Positions 17,201-26,932 of a stretch of DNA of 64,000 nt are shown here, piece after piece. Positions within the stretch are counted from its first letter, which is position 1, and every line of letters begins with the position of its first letter. Origin of the DNA: JACDAN01 sp036554945 (lineage in GTDB: Bacteria; Actinomycetota; Thermoleophilia; Gaiellales; Gaiellaceae); contig DATBMH010000052.1 of assembly GCA_036554945.1 (NCBI GenBank), forward strand, positions 1-64,000, written 5' to 3'. The notes below the pieces were generated by a model. That model was not told where the DNA came from. It did no database searches and saw only the letters and a list, made by a program, of their open reading frames with translations. A program made the translations under genes and the position numbers.

Positions 17201-18011
17201 GCTCCCCGAGCCGGATGAAGCAGCGCGCGACGCCGGTGGCCCTCCCGACCTCCTCGACCGCCACGTTGAGCAGGTCGTCGACGTCGTGCTCCGAGCGGAC
17301 TCGCTCGCCGATCCGCGCGACGAGCCGCTCACGGCCGAGCGCTTCCTGGAGCTGCTCGGCCGAGCGGGTCTTCTCGAGCGCGAGCGCCGTCTCCCCCGCG
17401 AGCGCCTCGAGGCGGCTGACCTCCTGCGGCGGGAACGAGCGGCGCTTGCTCGTGCTGGCGGCGACGAGCACGGCGAGCACGCGCGATCCCGAGATGATCG
17501 GGACGAAGGCGGCGCTCTTGGCTCCGCTCTTCTCGGCCAGCCGCCGGTTGACGCGCGGGGACGACTCGACGTCGAAGATCGTGAGCGGCGCCGCCTCGAA
17601 CACGGCACTGCCGACCGCCGACGGCTCGTTCTCGAGATCGATGCGGACCGACGGCCACCAGCCGACGTCACTGCCGTCGTTGACCGCGACGAGGCCGCTC
17701 GCCTCCTTCTTGTCCTCGCTGATGAGCGCGACGGCCGCGAGCTCGACGCCGAGCAGCTCGACGACCTCGTCGAGCAGCGTCCGCGCGACGGCCTTCGCGT
17801 TCGGCGCCCTCGCGAGGCCGGCGGACAGCGACGTGGGCTCGTCGGCGGTCTCCGCCGGCTCCGGCTCGGCCGGCGCCGGGGTCTCCGCCGGCACCCGTCT
17901 ACGGTAGCCGAGGAGCAGCCCCACGGCCGCGACGAGGAGTGCCGCGGCGAGCGCGAGCAGGAGGTAGCCGACGGCGGCCGAGTACAGGTACGGCTGCGTG
18001 GCGAGCGTCAC
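14292..18011 (-). CDS. Large sensor histidine kinase with five GAF domains and a PAS domain
   Basis: 1239 residues. One N-terminal membrane helix (about 13-36) is followed by a Pro/Glu-rich linker, five GAF-like modules in tandem (roughly 70-215, 235-385, 405-550, 565-715, 735-880), a PAS domain (about 890-1000), HisKA with phospho-His1017 in VSHELRAPL, and a HATPase domain with the N box at about 1131 (NLVDNAVKFSP) and GTGLGLFIARGL. It probably integrates several cytoplasmic ligands or redox signals. The N-terminal helix may only anchor it. The GTG start at 18011 lies 231 nt from divergent ispH. The response regulator follows at once. Confidence 0.93.
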   Translation of the reverse strand: MTLATQPYLYSAAVGYLLLALAAALLVAAVGLLLGYRRRVPAETPAPAEPEPAETADEPTSLSAGLARAPNAKAVARTLLDEVVELLGVELAAVALISEDKKEASGLVAVNDGSDVGWWPSVRIDLENEPSAVGSAVFEAAPLTIFDVESSPRVNRRLAEKSGAKSAAFVPIISGSRVLAVLVAASTSKRRSFPPQEVSRLEALAGETALALEKTRSAEQLQEALGRERLVARIGERVRSEHDVDDLLNVAVEEVGRATGVARCFIRLGEPGEPMPIRAEWDAEDVAPVGAAAPNLPVANLAARERRTVVVGDVEDEPELRDPSLGRVETLLRIGTKAVLATPIQVFDQVIGVFALHRAETTEWKQSEIRLAEAVAREVGLALHTARLLEENRRRLDRQAALVQAAQVMTSELQVETVLQRLVVEVTKLLEADAADCYLLDSRRGVLRCAAVYGLPADLVEFEFPAETALAGEAMRRRQAVVSGDYEDVAEPHPAYEGFSAAMVAPMTWWGEVRGVIGVGTNDPNRRFSSEDVEVLEAFASLGSVALRNVASIEQSSRQVRIQRGFFRIASVLAQPLSLDETLDAVAQAASEALGGSFAAVLMPGDGGLRLAGAHGLSGAVRDELAEGPDGPALQEAAQRKRVLASPNVAEDDRFGERWRELAASGGFRSLIAVPVEAPRREQTGIGLVFFADEQAFSDDEIELAHHLASAARGALERAELFEAERRNRAIAQQLARTGTLLASELDPEAILEEIVEQAPGLVGADAAAVSLLEGDELVVSAVHGEGTEPAIGTRVSAVGELAGEVVQSRGPVAAGDARADGLVDGSDALLDAGYAAYLGAPLVGAEGGVHGVLAVYARDPRSWREEEVEALAALAGNVSAFLSNAELYQRVVLERERSLAILGNVADGIVAVDREGAVVLWNAAAEGITDVPAAEAMGRTPADVLQRSLEPDETSEEGRGLIQIRRGEEEVWLSVSEAVMRDPAGAVAGRIYAFRDVSSDHLVEQLKSGFVSTVSHELRAPLTSIYGFAETLLREDVAFADEDRRTFLGYIATEAQRLTGIVDALLSVARLEAGDLQVQFAPTDLREVVSDVVESAERELANGRRFVVEIPEEPLDASADRDKVRQVLANLVDNAVKFSPRGGTVTVAARRTRDAVQVRVEDEGAGVPVSEQERIFRKFYRAEATGPAAGGTGLGLFIARGLASAMGGRVWVDSDTGRGGCFVFELPMTATDVSESRV

Positions 18012-18065
18012 GGAATCGGCCCCACTGAGCCCGAAAGATCATACGGCGAACGGCATACGAGGGAG

Positions 18066-18146
18066 GCCCGCCGCTCGGGGGGGTCGGTGCGGCGGGCACT
18101 CCCTAGTGCTAACCGCGGATCGTGGCCAGGTACGCGCACCGCGGTT
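18066..18146. other. Two strong intergenic hairpins between histidine kinase and ispH
   Basis: GCCCGCCGC (18066) pairs perfectly with GCGGCGGGC (ending 18097) across a 14-nt loop, and AACCGCGG (18111) pairs with CCGCGGTT (ending 18146). The pair fills much of the 231-bp gap between divergent starts and would be in the leader of one of the two transcripts. I cannot match it to a riboswitch class. Confidence 0.35.
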
Positions 18147-18194
18147 CGCGTCGCCCAGTGGTGCCACGCTACTGCGGTGCTTCGGGAATTCCAA

Positions 18195-18210
18195 TAGGCC
18201 GAACGGCCCA
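18195..18210. repeat. Palindromic motif TAGGCCG-N2-CGGCCCA, copy 2
   Basis: Matches the motif at 11821-11836 in 13 of 16 positions. It lies 33 nt before the ispH ATG and about 180 nt before the histidine kinase start. Likely operator for one of them; the binding protein is unknown. Confidence 0.45.
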
Positions 18211-18242
18211 TCTTTGAAAGCGGGAAACCAGCCCGGGCTACG

Positions 18243-19208
18243 ATGATCTCGATGGTCGAGCGAGTCTTGTTGGCCTCCCCGCGGGGGTACTGCGCGGGCG
18301 TCGAGCGGGCGGTGGAGACCGTCGAGCGGCTGCTCGACCTCCACGGGCCGCCGATCTACGTCCGCAAGCAGATCGTCCACAACCTCCACGTCGTCCGCGA
18401 CCTGGAGGAGCGGGGCGCGATCTTCGTCGAGAGCGAGACCGAGGTGCCCGAGGGCGCGCGGATCGTGCTTTCGGCGCACGGCGTCGCGCCCTCCGTCTAC
18501 GAGAACGCCGCGGCGCTGTCCCTGAAGACGACGGACGCGACCTGTCCTCTGGTGACCAAGGTGCACGTGGAGGCTCGCCGCTATGCGGCCGACGGCTACA
18601 CGGTCGTCCTGATCGGCCACGCCGGCCACGAAGAGGTGATCGGGACGATGGGCGAGGCTCCGGAGGCCACGGTCCTCGTCCAGTCGGTCGCGGACGCCGA
18701 AGCCCTCGAGCTCGAGGATCCCGACCGGGTCGCCTACATCACGCAGACCACGCTCTCGGTGGACGAGACGATGGAGATCATCGCGGTGCTCCGGCGGCGC
18801 TTCCCGAGCATCCGGGCGCCGAAGCGGGACGACATCTGTTACGCCACGTCCAACCGGCAGTGGGCCGTGAAGGACATGCTCGCGGAGGTCGACCTGCTGC
18901 TCGTCATCGGATCGCGCAACTCGTCGAACTCGAACCGGCTCGTGGAGGTGGCGCGCGCAGGCGGCGTCTCGTCGCACCTGATCGACGACGAGACCGGGAT
19001 CGACGAGGCCTGGCTCGAGGGGGTCCGCACCGTCGGGATCACGTCGGGCGCGTCGGCGCCGGAGAAGCTCGTCGAGCGAGTGTGCGGCTGGTTCCGGGAC
19101 CGGGGCGTTGCGCGCATCGAGCCGTTCCAGTCCGTCCACGAGGACGTCGTGTTCCGACTCCCGGTCGAGCTCCGTCGCGAGCTCGCGCTGGCCGAGTCGC
19201 AGGGCTAG
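18243..19208 (+). CDS. ispH: 4-hydroxy-3-methylbut-2-enyl diphosphate reductase
   Basis: Last enzyme of the MEP isoprenoid pathway, an iron-sulfur protein that makes IPP and DMAPP. 321 residues. The three cluster-binding cysteines are Cys17 (PRGYCAGVERA), Cys101 (DATCPLV) and Cys199 (DDICYATSNRQ). Active-site Glu is in GHAGHEEVIGT and the TQTTLS motif is present. The ATG at 18243 or the one three codons later could start it. A GC-rich hairpin (19215-19229) just after the stop may end transcription. Confidence 0.96.
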   Translation: MISMVERVLLASPRGYCAGVERAVETVERLLDLHGPPIYVRKQIVHNLHVVRDLEERGAIFVESETEVPEGARIVLSAHGVAPSVYENAAALSLKTTDATCPLVTKVHVEARRYAADGYTVVLIGHAGHEEVIGTMGEAPEATVLVQSVADAEALELEDPDRVAYITQTTLSVDETMEIIAVLRRRFPSIRAPKRDDICYATSNRQWAVKDMLAEVDLLLVIGSRNSSNSNRLVEVARAGGVSSHLIDDETGIDEAWLEGVRTVGITSGASAPEKLVERVCGWFRDRGVARIEPFQSVHEDVVFRLPVELRRELALAESQG

Positions 19209-19242
19209 CCCCTCGCGCCGCAGCGGCGCCACGACCCGGGGG

Positions 19243-19577
19243 TTTGTGTTGCATCAGAAGAACCGCTGGATCGGGCACAGCCCGACGAAGAGATCCGTGA
19301 CGACCTGCGCCGCCAGCTCGCGGCGCTCCCTCCGCTCGAGCTCGAGCCTCCGCCGCTCCGCCATCAGGTATCGCCGCACGCGCCAGTAGGTCGGACGCCC
19401 GATTCCGAGCTGCTCCTCGAGCGGGATCAGCCGGCGCACGGCCTCCGCGTAGCCGACCTCGAAGCGCGCGAGGCCGGCGAGCGCCGCTTCGTACTCGGGA
19501 TGCATGGGGGGCCAGCGGGGCACCCGCCGACGGTGCCGAACCAACGGTCACGGATGGGACCAGGGATGCAACACAAA
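19243..19577. mobile_element. 335-bp cassette bounded by inverted 13-mers (TTTGTGTTGCATC)
   Basis: TTTGTGTTGCATC at 19243-19255 and its exact reverse complement at 19565-19577 enclose one small gene (19254-19505), whose stop codon lies in the left copy. No target duplication is visible next to either end. The same 12-mer recurs as a second inverted pair at 36092 and 36301. It may be a MITE-like unit or a pair of protein-binding or uptake-type words; calling it mobile is inference. Confidence 0.4.
19254..19505 (-). CDS. Small basic protein with a helix-turn-helix-like segment (83 aa)
   Basis: I do not recognise the family. Residues 25-48 read LIPLEEQLGIGRPTYWRVRR in the core, which has the spacing of a helix-turn-helix (helix, GIGR turn, PTYWRVRRYL recognition helix). 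A long Arg/Glu helix (MAERRRLELERRERRELAAQ) follows, which could pair or bind nucleic acid. The ATG at 19505 is chosen; an upstream in-frame GTG exists. It is enclosed by inverted 13-mers, so it may be the cassette's own product. Confidence 0.55.
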   Translation of the reverse strand: MHPEYEAALAGLARFEVGYAEAVRRLIPLEEQLGIGRPTYWRVRRYLMAERRRLELERRERRELAAQVVTDLFVGLCPIQRFF

Positions 19578-19603
19578 GTGGAACTTCGTGCGGCTCGGAG
19601 TGA

Positions 19604-19765
19604 CTAGGAGGCGTCCGGGCGCGGCTTGCGCCGGTCCTTGCCGGAGCGGCGGTCGCCACCGGAGCGGCGCTCGCCTTCGATCTCCTTCTGCTGGCCGGTT
19701 CGCCGGTCTTCGCCGCTCCGCCGGTCCTTGCCGGTCCGGCGGTCTCCTTCGCTAGGGCGGTCCAT
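19604..19765 (-). CDS. Small repetitive Arg/Asp/Gly-rich protein (53 aa) downstream of ileS
   Basis: The frame encodes imperfect repeats of a DRR(S/T)G(K/E) unit: GDRRTGKDRRSGEDRRTG, then ERRSGGDRRSGKDRRK. It has no hydrophobic core and would be disordered, with alternating charge. AGGAG lies 10 nt before the ATG at 19765. The start is 13 nt after the ileS stop on the same strand, so it may be co-transcribed. Similar DRRSG repeats occur at the ends of some bacterial signalling proteins; function unknown. Confidence 0.5.
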   Translation of the reverse strand: MDRPSEGDRRTGKDRRSGEDRRTGQQKEIEGERRSGGDRRSGKDRRKPRPDAS

Positions 19766-19778
19766 ACCGCCCATTCTC

Positions 19779-22841
<3,063 letters not shown>

Positions 22842-22932
22842 GCGTTCGATTTTACGGAGGGGCGGGAACAGCTCAGCCGGGCTTGTCGTTAGCCTCAGCG
22901 GAACATCTCTCTTGACCGAAAGGAATCACTAG

Positions 22933-23268
22933 ATGGCAGATGCACCTGCAGTGACCGAGGAGACGTTCGACCAAGAGGTCCTCTCCTCCGACACCCCGGT
23001 TCTCGTGGACTTCTGGGCCGAGTGGTGTCAGCCGTGCCACATGGTGGCCCCGATCCTCGACAAGATCGTCGAGGAGCGGCCGGGCCAGCTGAAGCTCGTG
23101 AAGATCAACATCGACGAGCAGCCGGCGATCGCCCAGCGCTACGGCATCGCGTCGATCCCGACGATGGTGCTCTTCAAGGACGGCGAGCCGGCGGCCGCCG
23201 CGCTCGGCGCCCAGCCCAAGGGCGCGCTCGAGCGCCAGCTCGGCCTCTCCGAGAACGGAACCGGGTAG
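22933..23268 (+). CDS. trxA: Thioredoxin
   Basis: 111 residues. Active site WCQPC (Cys32, Cys35), cis-proline in SIPTMVLF and the usual DFWAEWC context. AAAGGA 9 nt upstream supports the ATG at 22933. Cytoplasmic disulfide reductase. A DAG-kinase-like frame begins at its stop codon. Confidence 0.95.
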   Translation: MADAPAVTEETFDQEVLSSDTPVLVDFWAEWCQPCHMVAPILDKIVEERPGQLKLVKINIDEQPAIAQRYGIASIPTMVLFKDGEPAAAALGAQPKGALERQLGLSENGTG

Positions 23269-24062
23269 GCGGCTTCCTCCTGATCAACCCGCGCTCGGGG
23301 AACGGATCGCCGAGCGCGGACGATCTTCGCGCCGCGGCGGCCGAGCGCGGGATCGACACGCACGTCCTTCGCGAGGGCGAGGACGCGGCGGAGCTCGCGC
23401 GGACCGCCGAGACCGACGCCCTGGGAGTCGCAGGCGGGGACGGCTCGCTCGCGCGCGTCGCGCAGGTCGCGATCGAGCGCGGGCTGCCGTTCGTCTGCAT
23501 CCCAGCGGGCACGCGGAACCACTTCGCGCGCGACCTGGGCCTCGACCCGGATCCCGTCGCCGCCCTCGATGCCTTCCGCGGACGGGAGCGCCGGATCGAC
23601 GTCGGCCGCGTCGGCGGCAACGTCTTCCTCAACAACGTGAGCCTCGGCGCCTACGCCGAGCTCGTCCATCGACGCGAGCACCATCGGCGGCGCCGGAACG
23701 CATTCGCCCGGATGCGCGCGCTGCTCCTCACGCTCCGGACGCGTGAACGGCTCGGGCTGACGATCGACGGCCGTCCCGTGGACGCGCAGGTGGCGCTCGT
23801 CTCCAACAACGCGTACCGCCTCGAGCTGTTCTCGCTCGGCGAGCGCGAACGGCTCGACGAAGGGGAGCTGCACCTCCACCTGGCAGGGGGCTGGCGCGTC
23901 TCCGAGTGGCAGGAGGTGGTCTGCACGTCGCTCACGATCGACGCGACGCGGCACCGGATCAAGGCGGCGGTCGACGGCGAGCCGGCCGCGTTCGAGACGC
24001 CGCTCGAGTTCGGCATCGAGCCGCTCGCGCTACGCGTGCTCGTTCCGGCGGCGCCAGGCTGA
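23265..24062 (+). CDS. Diacylglycerol/sphingosine kinase-like protein without a clear start codon
   Basis: DAGK catalytic fold. The first strand and Gly loop read LLINPRSGNG; the nucleotide motif is GVAGGDGSLARVAQ (GGDGT type) and PAGTRNHFARDLG matches the substrate/ATP loop. About 265 residues, slightly short. The conserved N-terminus begins at about 23265, where the trxA TAG lies, and no ATG, GTG or TTG is near; the candidates are GTA at 23265 and CTG at 23280. Probably translated by coupling to trxA. It overlaps the convergent Nudix gene by 33 nt. Confidence 0.78.
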   Translation, partial: VGGFLLINPRSGNGSPSADDLRAAAAERGIDTHVLREGEDAAELARTAETDALGVAGGDGSLARVAQVAIERGLPFVCIPAGTRNHFARDLGLDPDPVAALDAFRGRERRIDVGRVGGNVFLNNVSLGAYAELVHRREHHRRRRNAFARMRALLLTLRTRERLGLTIDGRPVDAQVALVSNNAYRLELFSLGERERLDEGELHLHLAGGWRVSEWQEVVCTSLTIDATRHRIKAAVDGEPAAFETPLEFGIEPLALRVLVPAAPG

Positions 24063-24548
24063 GATGACGTCGGGAAGGTGGTCGAACGCGACCTCGTCCC
24101 ACGGGATCTCGTCGAGCGCGTAGAAGGGGAGCTCGAGGACGTCGTCGTCGGGCGTCGGCTCACCCTCGGCGATCCGCGCGCTCCAGTAGATGTTGAGCGT
24201 CGACACCTCGCGGGACTGGAACCGGTAGGTGTCCATGAAGATTCCGATCAGCTCGGTGTCGCGCAGGGTGATCCCCGCCTCCTCGCGAAGCTCGCGGTGC
24301 AGCGAGTCGAGCGGATGCTCCCCCTCCTCGACGAAGCCGCCGGGGAGGTCCAGCTTCCCCGCGGCAGGATCCTTCGCGCGCCGGCTGAACATGATCCGGC
24401 CTTCGTCGTCGAGGACGAGCGCCGAGGCGGTCGGCTTGGGGTTCGCGTAGTTGACGAACCCGCACCCGGAGCACTCGAGGCCACCCTCCAGCTGGCGGAT
24501 CGGCGCCGAGCAGAGGGGGCAGTGCTTCCAGGCGTCGAGCTCGCCCAC
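24030..24548 (-). CDS. NUDIX hydrolase with N-terminal zinc ribbon
   Basis: 172 residues from the GTG at 24548. The N-terminus has two CxxC pairs (CPLCSAP and CSGCGF), a zinc ribbon as in NudC-like pyrophosphohydrolases. The Nudix box reads GGFVEEGEHPLDSLHRELREEAGI, matching G-x5-E-x7-REUxEE. Probable substrate is a nucleoside diphosphate derivative such as NADH; this is not settled by sequence. It diverges from a cyclic-nucleotide-binding gene and overlaps the DAG-kinase gene at its end. Confidence 0.88.
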   Translation of the reverse strand: MGELDAWKHCPLCSAPIRQLEGGLECSGCGFVNYANPKPTASALVLDDEGRIMFSRRAKDPAAGKLDLPGGFVEEGEHPLDSLHRELREEAGITLRDTELIGIFMDTYRFQSREVSTLNIYWSARIAEGEPTPDDDVLELPFYALDEIPWDEVAFDHLPDVISAWRRRNEHA

Positions 24549-24570
24549 GGATCGCAACAATAGGGCCGCA

Positions 24571-24939
24571 GTGAGACACGTACCGGCGTCCGTGACCGAG
24601 CTGTCACGGGTCGGCCTCCTCGCGGAGCTCCCCGGTGAGCAGCTGTCGAGGCTCGCACAGCGCATGCGGCGCGAAGAGGTCGGTCCGGGCAAGCCGCTCC
24701 TCCGGGAGGGCGACGACGGCGACCGCTTCTACGTGATTCTCAACGGCCTCTTCTCGGTGACCCAGGAGCAGCGCGGCCTCCGCCGGATCCTCAAGCCGGG
24801 CGACTACTTCGGCGAGGTGGCGCTGACGATGGACCTGCCGCGCACCGCCTCGGTCTCGCCGATGACGCTCGCGACAGTCGCCAGCTGCGACCGCGAGACG
24901 TTCGACGAGCTGATCCGCCCGCTGTTCGCGGAGGGCTAG
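24571..24939 (+). CDS. Cyclic nucleotide-binding domain protein
   Basis: 122 residues, a CAP-type cNMP-binding barrel without a DNA-binding domain: LLREGDDGDRFYVILNGLF, then the phosphate-binding cassette GDYFGEVALTMDLPRTASV, in which Glu and Arg contact the ligand. GTG at 24571 is my start; GTG at 24592 is possible. Its stop shares CTAG with the convergent CHASE2 cyclase gene, suggesting a synthesis and sensing pair. Confidence 0.85.
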   Translation: MRHVPASVTELSRVGLLAELPGEQLSRLAQRMRREEVGPGKPLLREGDDGDRFYVILNGLFSVTQEQRGLRRILKPGDYFGEVALTMDLPRTASVSPMTLATVASCDRETFDELIRPLFAEG

Positions 24940-26705
24940 TTCGCGTGGGCGGTGCCCTTGACGCCGACCGGCAGCGACCAGAGCTTCACCTTCGCCTGCC
25001 GGCCCCGAACCTCCATCTCGTCGACGAACACGAGGTCGGGCACCTCCTCCTGCAGTAGCTGGACGGTCGTGTCGGAGATGAAGACCGAGTGCGGCGTGCC
25101 CTTCGTCATCCCCTGAAGCCGGGCCGCGGTGTTCGTGGTGTCGCCGATCGCCGTGTACTCGAGCCGGTTCTCGGAGCCGACGTTGCCCGAGACCACGTCG
25201 CCGCTGTTCAGTCCGATCCCCATGTAGAAACCGCTCGCGATCTCGCGCTCCTGCAACCACGTGTTGAAGCGCGGCAGCCGCACCTCGAGCATGTCGCGGG
25301 AGGTCGCGATCGCCCGGTCGGCGTGGTCGGCCTGCTCGATCGGGGCGCCGAAGACGGCCATGATCCCGTCGCCCTCGTAGGAGACCAGCGTCCCGCCGTG
25401 CTCCTGGATCGACCTGGTCATCTCGTCGAGGTAGTTGTTGACGATCTCGATCACCTCCGCCGCCGGCAGCGCCTCGGAAACCGAGGTGAACCCGCGCAGG
25501 TCGGTGAACATCACGGTCGCCTCGATCGTCACGCCGCCGAGCCGGAGGTCGCCGTCCGTCCGCTTCAGCACGTCGTCCACCACCGCGGCCGGGACGAACC
25601 GCGCGAAGACGTCCCGGACCCGCTCGCGCTCGAAGGCCGCGAGGAGGTAGTGGGCGCCGACGGCGCCGACCGACGACATCGCGAGGGCGCCGAAGGGATA
25701 GACGAACGAGATCACGAGCCCCGCGTCGAAGGCGAGCTGGGTGGCGACGAGGAACCCGGCCGCCCCGGCGATCGCGAGGATCAGCGTCCCGCGCAGCGAG
25801 AGCCGGATCCCGGTCAGCGCCGGGAGGAGGCCGAGCGCGAGAATCAGCACCAGGTCGAGCCAGTCGGGAGCCTTCTCGAGCGGCAGCCCGTCGAGGATCG
25901 TCGCGATCGCGTTCGCCTGGATCTCCGGGCCGGGCATGAGGTCGTCGCCGAACGACACCGGGTGCACGTCCTGAAGGGACGGGGCCCACGGGCCGACGAC
26001 GACGATCTTGCCGCGGAACGCCCCGCGCTCGAACGTCCCGTTGCGGACGCGCGAGAAGGACTCGGACGGGATCGTCCCGACCGGGCCGTGGTAGTCGATC
26101 AGGTTCGTCTCGACCGAGAACGACTCGACGGTCTCACCCGTCGCTCGCTCCGCCGCGACGACCGAGAAGCTCTTCAGGCGGTCGAGCTCGTACGGGACGC
26201 GCCGGATGATCCCGCCCGGGTCGTCGTCGAAGTTGCCGTTGCCGACGGTGGTCTGCGCGTACTCGATCCCCTCCTGGCCGCCGAGGAAGTTCGGCTCGCC
26301 GCTCTCCCCCACCTCGGTCGTCGCGAAGACGACGTTGCCGGCCGCGCGCGACGCGTCCATGAAGGCGTTGTCCTCCTCCGCGTCGGCCGACGGCTCGCTG
26401 AACTGCACGTCGTAGGCGATCACCTTCGCGCCGTCCTCCTTCAGCGCCGTGATCACCCGCCCGTGCTCGGACCGCGGGAACGGCCACTGGAGGTTCAGCT
26501 CGTCGAAGGTGACGTCGTCGATCTTCACGACCGCGAGATCCGGCGGCGGCGCCTGCTCGCCGCGGATCGTGAAGCGCCAGTCGACGGTGTCGAGGTCGAG
26601 GTCGTCGAAGAACCCCGCCCCGTACGCGATCAGCCAGAGGCCGGTCGCGCCGAGGCCGACGGCGAGGAAGAGGGCGACGCGGAGTCGCCAGCGGCCAGGC
26701 GTCAT
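24936..26705 (-). CDS. CHASE2-domain class III adenylate/guanylate cyclase
   Basis: 589 residues. One N-terminal membrane helix (about 8-30), an extracytoplasmic CHASE2 sensor (about 35-280), three more helices (about 285-360), and a catalytic domain. Metal-binding aspartates are in VMFTDLRGFT and YEGDGIMAVFG; YTAIGDTTNTAARL matches the base and ribose segment. It likely makes cAMP. The neighbouring cNMP-binding protein may detect the product. ATG at 26705. Confidence 0.92.
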   Translation of the reverse strand: MTPGRWRLRVALFLAVGLGATGLWLIAYGAGFFDDLDLDTVDWRFTIRGEQAPPPDLAVVKIDDVTFDELNLQWPFPRSEHGRVITALKEDGAKVIAYDVQFSEPSADAEEDNAFMDASRAAGNVVFATTEVGESGEPNFLGGQEGIEYAQTTVGNGNFDDDPGGIIRRVPYELDRLKSFSVVAAERATGETVESFSVETNLIDYHGPVGTIPSESFSRVRNGTFERGAFRGKIVVVGPWAPSLQDVHPVSFGDDLMPGPEIQANAIATILDGLPLEKAPDWLDLVLILALGLLPALTGIRLSLRGTLILAIAGAAGFLVATQLAFDAGLVISFVYPFGALAMSSVGAVGAHYLLAAFERERVRDVFARFVPAAVVDDVLKRTDGDLRLGGVTIEATVMFTDLRGFTSVSEALPAAEVIEIVNNYLDEMTRSIQEHGGTLVSYEGDGIMAVFGAPIEQADHADRAIATSRDMLEVRLPRFNTWLQEREIASGFYMGIGLNSGDVVSGNVGSENRLEYTAIGDTTNTAARLQGMTKGTPHSVFISDTTVQLLQEEVPDLVFVDEMEVRGRQAKVKLWSLPVGVKGTAHAN

Positions 26706-26738
26706 GCCCGCAACTTTGGCGGAGCCGTCGCCTGAGGT

Positions 26739-26825
26739 CTAGCGGCGAGGGAGGTTCGGGAAGGCCCAGAGCAGCAGCAGCACGCTGACGGCCACCATCG
26801 CGATGCCGAGCCCGGCGATCCCCAT
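26739..26825 (-). CDS. Possible small membrane peptide (28 aa)
   Basis: A frame from the ATG at 26825 encodes MGIAGLGIAMVAVSVLLLLW then FPNLPRR, one membrane helix with a basic end. It ends 33 nt before the cyclase gene on the same strand and follows a 10-bp inverted repeat. The ribosome-binding site is weak. Support comes from composition and position only. Confidence 0.35.
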   Translation of the reverse strand: MGIAGLGIAMVAVSVLLLLWAFPNLPRR

Positions 26826-26868
26826 CTCGTGACGATCGGTACCCGCCGGGGTTTGGCTTGAAACGGAG

Positions 26869-26890
26869 GCATCCCTCGTTCGAGGGATGC
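26869..26890. promoter_or_regulatory. Perfect inverted repeat GCATCCCTCG / CGAGGGATGC
   Basis: Ten-bp arms around TT, in the gap between the cyclase gene and the divergent DUF1800 gene. It lies about 43 nt before the DUF1800 start. Either an operator or a structured leader; no T-tract follows on either strand. Confidence 0.45.
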
Positions 26891-26932
26891 TCGGGGACGG
26901 AAAACGACCGAATTGACGTCTAGAGTCGCGTC

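Noticed and set aside
14961..18197. A plus-strand open frame of over 1000 codons opposite the histidine kinase
   Set aside because: It is the antisense shadow of a high-GC gene; the translation is low-complexity Arg/Leu/Asp and has no domain, while the minus strand has complete kinase motifs.
22842..22932. T-box leader for ileS
   Set aside because: The space between ileS and trxA is only 91 bp, and no T-box sequence or specifier stem is visible.
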